This document shows positions 1 through 5,794 of a stretch of DNA of 10,763 nucleotides, one piece after another. The notes under the pieces were generated by a model. That model ran no database searches. It saw only the letters and a list, made by a program, of their open reading frames with translations, and was not told the origin of the DNA. Position numbers and translations under genes: made by a program. The first letter of the stretch is position 1. Each line of letters opens with the position of its first letter. The stretch covers positions 1 to 10,763 of the forward strand of contig JBLHWM010000102.1 in assembly GCA_047629095.1 (NCBI GenBank). The letters are read 5' to 3'. This DNA comes from CALBMX01 sp047629095 (GTDB lineage Bacteria > Planctomycetota > UBA1135 > GCA-002686595).

Positions 1-639
1 CAGCACGATCAGCGGACCCTCGCCGACCTTCCGGCGCCAAGCTTCGGGCTCACCCGAGGTGAACAGACTCGAGGACAGGGGCGGGCCAGTCAGCAGATGG
101 CGCTTGTCCTCGGATCCAGGGATACTTGCCTCCCAAGCGTGGTAAACACGCTTTACGAGGGGGGTCAAGGTGCGCACTGCGCGACCTGGTTGCGCGTTGA
201 TTTCCAGCAGGGCCACGGGGATACCAAGTGACTTGGCCGCGAGCACCGTGGGCAACAGGGTGAAGCCGCCCAGGCCGAACAGCACGTCGGGCCGGTGCTG
301 CTTCAGTGCCGTGCGGGCGCGCAGCATGGCGCCGGGGGTGCGGACCAGCAGCCGGCGCATAGTTGGCGCTCCACCACCAGTCGGCTCGACACGTATGCGA
401 ATCCGGGCGCAGGGCGTGTCCCCCACTAGGTGCTCGAGCCTGGCTAGGGAGGCGATCTCAGCGCGGCGCCCCGTCTCGAACCAGACTAGGTCTTCGAGAG
501 TCGTGCCACCCGCCTCGAACAGATGCTCTAGCAGGTGCAGACCGGGTACCACGTGGCCACCCGTTCCTCCGCCAACGATGGCAAGACGAAGGCCCCGGAC
601 GTTTCGCCCGGAGCCCGTTTTCGTATCGTCATTCGCCAT
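1..639 (-). CDS. murG: MurG, UDP-GlcNAc:lipid I N-acetylglucosaminyltransferase (3' end outside window)
   Basis: MurG adds GlcNAc to lipid I to make lipid II on the inner face of the cytoplasmic membrane. I translated the minus strand from the ATG at 639; the frame stays open for 213 codons to the window edge, so only the N-terminal acceptor-binding domain and the start of the second domain are seen. Residues 23-29 (GGGTGGH, then VVPG) are the glycine-rich loop of the family. Residues 118-142 (from DVLFGLGGF to LGIPV) match the second conserved stretch. Family motifs then drift: HEQN appears as LEIN (145-148) and GNPVR as GPPLS (185-189). About 17 residues precede the first beta strand, slightly long, but no later start codon would keep the glycine loop. 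The gene follows the 86-aa gene after 20 bases, and no convincing Shine-Dalgarno precedes it. The identification is firm from motifs plus cluster position; full activity cannot be judged without the C-terminal half. Confidence 0.93.
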   Translation of the reverse strand, partial: MANDDTKTGSGRNVRGLRLAIVGGGTGGHVVPGLHLLEHLFEAGGTTLEDLVWFETGRRAEIASLARLEHLVGDTPCARIRIRVEPTGGGAPTMRRLLVRTPGAMLRARTALKQHRPDVLFGLGGFTLLPTVLAAKSLGIPVALLEINAQPGRAVRTLTPLVKRVYHAWEASIPGSEDKRHLLTGPPLSSSLFTSGEPEAWRRKVGEGPLIVL

Positions 640-659
640 GGGGGCGCGTCCGGCCTGGC
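640..659 (-). other. 20-base spacer before murG
   Basis: This is the only real intergenic gap in the window. It is GC-rich, ends in a run of C directly before the murG ATG on the coding strand, and contains no clear purine-rich Shine-Dalgarno. It is too short for a promoter plus leader, so murG probably depends on translation of the preceding gene. Confidence 0.6.
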
Positions 660-920
660 CTAGAGGCCCGGTCGCGATGGCAAGAGCTCGTCGGTGCGAA
701 GTGCCACAAGCACCTCGGCCACCGGCTGCTCGGCCACAACGCCGCTGGCGACTTGAATCGTCTCGATTGCAGCCGCGTCCGCAGCTCGCTCGGCGATCAT
801 CTGCTCGACCATTTTGTTCTGCACCGATGCAGACTCCACGTCGCCGATCAAGTTGGGGATTTCAAGTACCACGACTGCAATGCAGCCAAGGATGAGAAAG
901 CGTTCGACTCCTAGACTCAT
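660..920 (-). CDS. Small single-pass membrane protein between the LysM gene and murG, unknown function
   Basis: I do not recognise this 86-residue protein. It has a short N-terminal segment, one hydrophobic helix at about residues 8-25 (FLILGCIAVVVLEIPNLI), and an Ala/Glu/Val-rich remainder with a potentially helical stretch at about 33-57. It lacks a lipobox and any enzymatic motif. Evidence that it is a real gene: the ATG at 920 overlaps the TGA of the LysM gene as ATGA, a GGAG Shine-Dalgarno lies 7 bases upstream, and it fills the space up to murG exactly. Its N-terminus (ER followed by a helix ending in AVVVLE) looks loosely like that of the LysM protein just upstream (ER, helix, AVVLW). 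It is presumably co-translated with that protein and acts at the membrane, perhaps in septal wall synthesis; this is inference from context only. Confidence 0.75.
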   Translation of the reverse strand: MSLGVERFLILGCIAVVVLEIPNLIGDVESASVQNKMVEQMIAERAADAAAIETIQVASGVVAEQPVAEVLVALRTDELLPSRPGL

Positions 921-1954
921 CGGATCACTCCGGGCTTGAAGCTCGACTTGGGCGTTGTGGTGGCCGGCTTGGATTTTGTGTTTTGAGCGACGGAAGTTGA
1001 TGCCCCGCTCGGCAGCGCGAGCACCATGCCCACGCTCAGTTGATCACTGGTCAGGAAGCCATTCAGCTTCTTGATCTCGGCGTGGCGCATGCCGTCACCG
1101 AGCTGGCTACTAGCAATCTTCCACAGGCTGTCGCCTTCAGCCACGGTGTACGAACGACCGCTCTTGGGAGCCGCGGCGTTGCTGGGCTTGGCGCTAGGGT
1201 TGCTCTTGAAGAGTGCGTCGGCAACCTTGCCCGAAGCTGCACCTTGGCCGAGGTCGGGGATGTTGATCACCTTGCCCACCGACAATGCGCTCTCGGCAGT
1301 CATGCCGGGGTTTGCCTTGAGCAGCGCGCCGAGCTTGCTGTAGCCACCGAGCTCGGAGACTGCGATGCCGCCGAGGGTGTCACCGGGAGTGATCTTGTAG
1401 GTGCGACCGTCGCTGCGCTTTTGGTTATTCGCGCCGTCGTTCCGGACCTGCTTGTTCCGATCGAGCTCAATCAGGCCGGCCGTGCCCATGTTCTTGCCAT
1501 TGGGGTTCTTGCGGTTCGCGATCTCAATCTCGGCTGCCGACAGCGGCGCCTTGGCCTGCTGCTTCGGCCCCTTCGCGATCTGCCCCAGGGGGATCGTCAT
1601 GGGCGACTTACTGCCACGGGCCCAAGAGTCGTTGTTCGTGTTTGCCATACCACCGGACTGGTTTCCACCCTTACCCGGGTTGCCATTCGCGGCGGGTTTC
1701 CCTCCCAGATTAATGCGTCCGGTCTTGCCAGCGGGCTTCTTAGGGTCGATTGCCGCCAGTAGGTTGTTCGCGATGTCCTTAGGCGACTGGTGCGTATTCT
1801 GGCTTGCCTTCTTCTTGACAGGCTTCTCGTTGGCAGCAACGACTTCCTTATCGGGCAGGACCTCAGTCTCGGACTGATCCCAGAGCACGACGGCTCCGAT
1901 GGTTGCGATGAGGAAGAGTAGGGCGGCGACGCCATAACGTTCAATAGGTTGCAT
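917..1954 (-). CDS. Membrane-anchored protein with two C-terminal LysM domains
   Basis: This 345-residue protein has a short N-terminal tail, one membrane helix at about residues 8-25 (GVAALLFLIATIGAVVLW), a low-complexity linker rich in Gly, Asn, Lys and Pro (about 30-180), and two LysM domains at about 185-234 (starting RTYKITPGDTL) and 268-316 (starting RSYTVAEGDSLWKIA), then a Ser/Thr/Lys-rich tail. LysM binds the GlcNAc-containing glycan backbone of peptidoglycan, so the likely topology is N-in with the LysM domains in the periplasm. No hydrolase or amidase domain is present. The start is the ATG at 1954, two bases after the ftsW stop, with GAGG 7 bases upstream. The same frame happens to stay open far upstream through ftsW, but a longer start would bury the membrane anchor and duplicate ftsW coding space. 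Layout resembles FtsN (anchor, linker, peptidoglycan-binding domain), though with LysM in place of SPOR; the role in septal synthesis is inferred from its position after ftsW. Confidence 0.92.
   Translation of the reverse strand: MQPIERYGVAALLFLIATIGAVVLWDQSETEVLPDKEVVAANEKPVKKKASQNTHQSPKDIANNLLAAIDPKKPAGKTGRINLGGKPAANGNPGKGGNQSGGMANTNNDSWARGSKSPMTIPLGQIAKGPKQQAKAPLSAAEIEIANRKNPNGKNMGTAGLIELDRNKQVRNDGANNQKRSDGRTYKITPGDTLGGIAVSELGGYSKLGALLKANPGMTAESALSVGKVINIPDLGQGAASGKVADALFKSNPSAKPSNAAAPKSGRSYTVAEGDSLWKIASSQLGDGMRHAEIKKLNGFLTSDQLSVGMVLALPSGASTSVAQNTKSKPATTTPKSSFKPGVIR
928..931 (-). promoter_or_regulatory. Shine-Dalgarno for the 86-aa membrane protein
   Basis: GGAG inside the end of the LysM gene, 7 bases before the ATG at 920. 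With the ATGA overlap it argues that the small unknown gene is translated. Confidence 0.6.
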
Positions 1955-1956
1955 TT

Positions 1957-3159
1957 CTAGGCCTCTTTTAGGGGTGAGTTGTTGGAAGGGGACAGCTGGC
2001 GAGAAGCCCCGAGGGCAAGACCAACAGCGATAGATGAGACAATGAGGGACGTGCCGCCGTCGGAGATGAACGGCAGGGTCATGCCCTTCGGCGGCGCAAG
2101 GCCGGCGTTGACCTGAACGTGGATCATGGCCTGAACGCTCACGGACATGAGCAGTCCGAAGGCGACGAGGGCTTCGAATCGATCGCGGATCGAGAGCACC
2201 AAGCGCAGGGAGAACCACAGGAAAGAGATCAGCAGCAGAATCACAAGGGACGTGCCGAACAGGCCGAGCTCCTCGCCAATCTGGGAGAAGACGTAGTCGG
2301 AGTTCAGGTACGGGATTCCGCTGGTGCGAACTTGGCCCTGGCCAATGCCCATCCCCTCGAGACCGCCATACTGGATAGCGTGCATGGAGCTCTCGACCTG
2401 CTCGTTGATGACGCCGCCGCGGAACATGTCCACGCGACCGCGAATGTAGGGAATCATGGTCGCGCCCAGGACGATCGCGCCACCGCCAACACTGACCACT
2501 GAGATCGCGAGGTGTGCGACCTTGCCGCCCCCCACCCACATCGTGGCGAGCGCGCAGATGAAGAGCAGCAGCGAGCCGCCGAGGTCCGTCTCTGCCGCGA
2601 CGAGTCCAAAGAACGCGCCGACCACAAGCAGCATCGGCAGGAGCCCAGTCCTGAAGTCCAGTAGCTGGTCTCCAAGGCGCACACACCGATCTGCAATCCA
2701 GAGCACAAGCACGATGCGCGCCAACTCCGAAGGCTGGAACGTCAGTCCGGGCAACAGTTTGACCCAGCGGTTGGCTCCATTGAGCTTGGCCCCAAAGGTA
2801 TCGGTGTACACCAGCATCAGGGCAATCGCCACAAGCACCATCAGTATGGGAAGGAAGCGCCGCACGCCACGGGGACCAATGCGGTACGCGCCAATCAGCG
2901 CCGCGATGCCAGCCATGCGGAACACAAGGTGCTCTTTGATCAGGTCGAACCACTCGGCGAATGAGTTCGATGTGGATGCCGCATGGCTCGCCTGAATCAC
3001 CATGCCAATGCCCATCAAGGCCAGCACGACGCCAAACAGCTTGACGGCGGGCATGACCGGATTCGGGGCCTCGGCCACGCTGAGAACACGCTGGCGTTGG
3101 AGCTCGAAGAAGGTGGTCTGGTGGTGACCGTCAGCGGTTGGGTTTTGGGAGCGTGCCAT
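1957..3159 (-). CDS. ftsW: FtsW, SEDS-family septal peptidoglycan glycosyltransferase
   Basis: FtsW polymerises lipid II into glycan strands at the septum together with its partner transpeptidase, FtsI. The 400-residue product is polytopic, with a cytoplasmic N-terminal tail of about 38 residues, which favours FtsW over RodA. Family landmarks are present: NRWVKL followed by FQPSEL (141-146), ETDLGGSLLL (190-199, usually xPDxG), the large periplasmic loop, SDYVFSQIGEELG (287-299) with the putative catalytic Asp288, and NAGLAPPKGMTLPFISDGGTS (351-371). In the last motif the usual SYGG reads SDGG. The gene starts at the ATG at 3159, three bases after the mraY stop; only a weak Shine-Dalgarno is visible. 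Two bases separate its TAG from the LysM gene. The murD gene that normally lies between mraY and ftsW is absent. Assignment rests on SEDS motifs plus ftsI and murG in the same operon. Confidence 0.96.
   Translation of the reverse strand: MARSQNPTADGHHQTTFFELQRQRVLSVAEAPNPVMPAVKLFGVVLALMGIGMVIQASHAASTSNSFAEWFDLIKEHLVFRMAGIAALIGAYRIGPRGVRRFLPILMVLVAIALMLVYTDTFGAKLNGANRWVKLLPGLTFQPSELARIVLVLWIADRCVRLGDQLLDFRTGLLPMLLVVGAFFGLVAAETDLGGSLLLFICALATMWVGGGKVAHLAISVVSVGGGAIVLGATMIPYIRGRVDMFRGGVINEQVESSMHAIQYGGLEGMGIGQGQVRTSGIPYLNSDYVFSQIGEELGLFGTSLVILLLISFLWFSLRLVLSIRDRFEALVAFGLLMSVSVQAMIHVQVNAGLAPPKGMTLPFISDGGTSLIVSSIAVGLALGASRQLSPSNNSPLKEA
1962..1965 (-). promoter_or_regulatory. Shine-Dalgarno deciding the start of the LysM gene
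   Basis: GAGG at the end of ftsW, 7 bases before the ATG at 1954. It supports this short start against a much longer upstream extension of the same open frame through ftsW. Confidence 0.6.
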
Positions 3160-3162
3160 GGC

Positions 3163-4314
3163 CTATCGAATCTTCAAGAGGGCCAGGCTCGCCATAGCGC
3201 CGATGGCGGCGAGAATCCAAAAGCGAACGACCACGGTGACCTCGTGCCAGCGCTCTCCACCTTTGTTGAAAATACCACCATGACGCTCGAGCCCATGGTG
3301 GATCGGCGCCAGGGTGAAGATGCGCTTGCCCCTTCCCGTCAGCACAAAGACCTGGGTCTGTATCAGCGAGCTCAACAGGTCGAGCACAAAGACAATGGCG
3401 ATCAGGGGCAGCACCAGCTCTTGCTTCGAGACGACGGCCATCCATGCCATCAAGCCGCCGAGCGGCAAGGAACCCGAGTCGCCCATGAAGACCTTGGCGG
3501 GGTAGGCGTTGTACCAGAGGAAGCCCATGCAGGCGCCGATCATCGCTCCCCCCACAACCGCCATCTCCGAGGCCTCGCGCACGTGGGGAATGTTCAGGTA
3601 GCCCGCCCAGTCGGCGCGGCCGGTAACGTAGCAGAAGATCGAGAGGGCGAGTACCGAGATGATCGTGCAGCCGGCTGCGAGTCCGTCCATGCCGTCGGTG
3701 ATGTTGACTGCGTTGGCGGTGCCGACAATCACGAACCACTCGAAGAGCAAGAAGGCAGCGATGCCGACGCTACCGTAGGCTAGGAAGTCAAAGGACGCGT
3801 TCTTGAAGATCGGTGGGTGCAGAACGAGCAGACCGGAGCGGCCATGGACTTCGGCCCACCAAACAAGTACCGAGAGCACACCCAAGACAACGGCCGAAAG
3901 GCCGACGTACTTGGCCCTGCGGCTCAATCCGTTGCAGCCGGGGATGGTGAGCTTCTTGAAGTCGTCTACAAAGCCGACCGCAGCGAGGCCAGCCGTGAGC
4001 ACGACCCCAAAGACAACATGCAGGTTGTCCAGGCGTGCCCAGAGCAGAACAGACACCACCAAGCTGCAGATAAGGAAGCTGCCGCCCATGGTCGTGGTCT
4101 TGCTCTTGCCGCTCTCCTCCGCGTGCTTCGCGAGCTCCGCCGAGTCCGCTTGGCCCGTTGTCTCTTGGAAGTGATTCGCTCGCAGCCATCGGATCACGGG
4201 CGCGCCGCTGATCAAGGCCAACAGGAAAGCCGTCATCGCCGCGCACGCCATGCGCACGGAGATGTAGTCAAAGAGGCTTACGCCAAAGAGCTCTCGGAGC
4301 AGTTCGGGGAGCAC
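3163..4314 (-). CDS. mraY: MraY, phospho-N-acetylmuramoyl-pentapeptide transferase
   Basis: MraY transfers phospho-MurNAc-pentapeptide from Park nucleotide to undecaprenyl phosphate, giving lipid I. The 383-residue product is polytopic, slightly longer than the usual 360 or so. Conserved parts: TTTMGG (73-78), GFVDDFKK (114-121) with the Asp117-Asp118 pair, NAVNITDGMDGL (201-212), and FMGDSGSL (276-283) with the third catalytic Asp279. The final signature normally reads APIHHHYE; here it is APIHHGLE (336-343), so the third His is Gly, and the loop that follows is longer before the conserved VVVRFW. There is also a longer first cytoplasmic loop (about 52-72). It begins with GTG at 4314, one base after the murF stop; a GGGAG with a 9-base spacer supports it, and the resulting N-terminus aligns in length with known MraY proteins. 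The rest of the catalytic core is intact, so I expect an active enzyme. Confidence 0.96.
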   Translation of the reverse strand: MLPELLRELFGVSLFDYISVRMACAAMTAFLLALISGAPVIRWLRANHFQETTGQADSAELAKHAEESGKSKTTTMGGSFLICSLVVSVLLWARLDNLHVVFGVVLTAGLAAVGFVDDFKKLTIPGCNGLSRRAKYVGLSAVVLGVLSVLVWWAEVHGRSGLLVLHPPIFKNASFDFLAYGSVGIAAFLLFEWFVIVGTANAVNITDGMDGLAAGCTIISVLALSIFCYVTGRADWAGYLNIPHVREASEMAVVGGAMIGACMGFLWYNAYPAKVFMGDSGSLPLGGLMAWMAVVSKQELVLPLIAIVFVLDLLSSLIQTQVFVLTGRGKRIFTLAPIHHGLERHGGIFNKGGERWHEVTVVVRFWILAAIGAMASLALLKIR

Positions 4315-4315
4315 C

Positions 4316-5794
4316 CTATAGAACTCCCATGGTCAAGCCGCACATGCGGGCCAGCAGAGCCTCGACGCTCTTGCCACCACCGCCCTTCTTTTTCTTGACC
4401 GGGAACATCTTACGGATGTGCTTGACTAGGCGCTCGAGCGCCATGCCGCGACTACCCTTGACGAGCACAACGTCGCCCTTCTTGAAGAGATGCTTCGCTT
4501 CAACTTGGGCCTCTTCGAGGGTGGCAAAGTGGATCACCTCCTTGGGGTCCATGCCGGCCTCAAGTGCGCCGGCAGCTGCCGCGCGGGTCAAGTCGCCGAT
4601 AAGAACCAGGCGATCGACACCGGACTCCACAGCCAGGCGTCCAAGCTCGTGATGCATCTCGGCGGCGAAGTCGCCGAGCTCGAGCATGTCGCCCAACACG
4701 AGCACACGATTCTTGAAACCATGCATGCCGGCGAGCACGCGCACAGCGGCGCGAGCGGACTCGGGGTTGGCGTTGTACGTGTCATCAATAAGGTGCATGC
4801 CCTCAAGATCGAAGGTCTCGAGACGGCCGCTCTGGCCTTTGATCCCGGCGACACCGGGCAAGACCTGGTCAAGCTCGATGCCCAACCCGACACAGGCCGC
4901 AAGGGCCGCGAGCAGGTTCTGCACGTTGTGAGTTCCGAGGGCGGGCAGGGTCACCTCGACGCCGTTCAGGCGGAAGATCGAGTGGCCGTTGTTGAACCAA
5001 AGGTCGGTGGCGTTTAGGTCCCCATCGCCTTCGATGCTAAAGGTGATGACCTTGGCCTTAGTGGATGCGCGGAACAGCTCGCTGTAGCGGCAGTCGTCAT
5101 TGAGGACTAGGAAGCCGCGGCTCGGCAAGCTCCGCGCGAGGTCGGCCTTCTCCATGGCTACGCCTTCAAGGGAACCGAGTCCCTCAAGGTGAGACGCGCC
5201 GATGCTGGTGATGATGCCCGCTTCGGGGGTTGCGATGTTGCAGAGCGACGCAATCTCGCCTGGGCTGTTGGTGCCCATTTCGGCCACTAGGACCTCGCTC
5301 GCGCCGTTTGCGGCCAAGAGAGTCAGGGGCACCCCGACATTGTTGTTGTAGGAGAGCGGGCTACCCACCACCTCGCGCACGCCGTTCAAGAGCTGTACGA
5401 GGTAGTTCTTCGTGGTCGTCTTGCCACAGGAGCCCGTGATGCCAACCACGGGAAGGCCAAGGCGGCGACGGTGCCAACTCGAGAGCAGCCCGAGGGCCTG
5501 CTTCGGGTCTTCGTGGGCGATCACCGCGACGTTCTGGTTCGCGCCTAGGATGGCCGGCAGGCTTGCCGCAAGGCCCGGCTCGGCTCGCAGCACGATGCAA
5601 CCCGCACCCGCAGCAGCGGCGGCACCAGCAAACTGGTTCCCGTCGAAGTTGGGGCCCGAGAGGGCGAAAAAGAGCTCGCCCTGGGCAAGCTGGCGCGTGT
5701 CCGTAGAGACGCCACTAAGAGGATTCCGGGGTGCGCCCTGGAGCAGCTGCCCCCCAATGGCCACGGCAACATCTTCCACTAAAAAATCACTCAT
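4316..5794 (-). CDS. murF: MurF, UDP-MurNAc-tripeptide--D-Ala-D-Ala ligase
   Basis: MurF adds D-Ala-D-Ala to UDP-MurNAc-tripeptide in the cytoplasm, giving the pentapeptide used by MraY. The 492-residue product has the three Mur ligase domains: an N-terminal substrate domain (STDTR at 30-34), an ATPase domain with the P-loop GITGSCGKTTTK (118-129), NNNVGVPLTLL (150-160) and AEMGTN (171-176), and a C-terminal domain with DDTYNANP (337-344), GDMLELG (368-374) and KGSRGM (446-451). DDTYNANP is diagnostic of MurF. Unusually, about 30 residues follow the point where most MurF proteins end: a basic and glycine-rich KKKKGGGGK (467-475) and a hydrophobic end. The ATG at 5794 overlaps the murE stop as ATGA, with a strong GGAGGAG 8 bases upstream inside murE. 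Its 3' end carries the mraY Shine-Dalgarno. Length and motifs leave little doubt about function. Confidence 0.97.
   Translation of the reverse strand: MSDFLVEDVAVAIGGQLLQGAPRNPLSGVSTDTRQLAQGELFFALSGPNFDGNQFAGAAAAAGAGCIVLRAEPGLAASLPAILGANQNVAVIAHEDPKQALGLLSSWHRRRLGLPVVGITGSCGKTTTKNYLVQLLNGVREVVGSPLSYNNNVGVPLTLLAANGASEVLVAEMGTNSPGEIASLCNIATPEAGIITSIGASHLEGLGSLEGVAMEKADLARSLPSRGFLVLNDDCRYSELFRASTKAKVITFSIEGDGDLNATDLWFNNGHSIFRLNGVEVTLPALGTHNVQNLLAALAACVGLGIELDQVLPGVAGIKGQSGRLETFDLEGMHLIDDTYNANPESARAAVRVLAGMHGFKNRVLVLGDMLELGDFAAEMHHELGRLAVESGVDRLVLIGDLTRAAAAGALEAGMDPKEVIHFATLEEAQVEAKHLFKKGDVVLVKGSRGMALERLVKHIRKMFPVKKKKGGGGKSVEALLARMCGLTMGVL
4324..4328 (-). promoter_or_regulatory. Shine-Dalgarno deciding the GTG start of mraY
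   Basis: GGGAG lies in the last codons of murF with a 9-base spacer to the GTG at 4314. It supports that start over the next methionine codon (residue 22), which would cut into the first membrane helix. Confidence 0.65.

Noticed and set aside
170..895. Plus-strand open frame of 241 codons opposite murG and the small gene
   Set aside because: Arg/Pro/Ser-rich shadow translation; the opposite strand has clear MurG motifs and a consistent operon.
1955..2953. Upstream extension of the LysM gene frame, which stays open for about 330 codons through ftsW
   Set aside because: It lies on the same strand as the well-supported ftsW, in another frame; the extension is Arg/Pro/Trp-rich without domains, typical of a shifted frame in GC-rich DNA, and the membrane anchor at the ATG at 1954 with its own Shine-Dalgarno is the natural N-terminus.
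2983..3783. Plus-strand open frame of 266 codons opposite mraY and ftsW
   Set aside because: His/Asp/Gly/Glu-rich composition without domains, antisense to conserved MraY; a mirror of codon bias.
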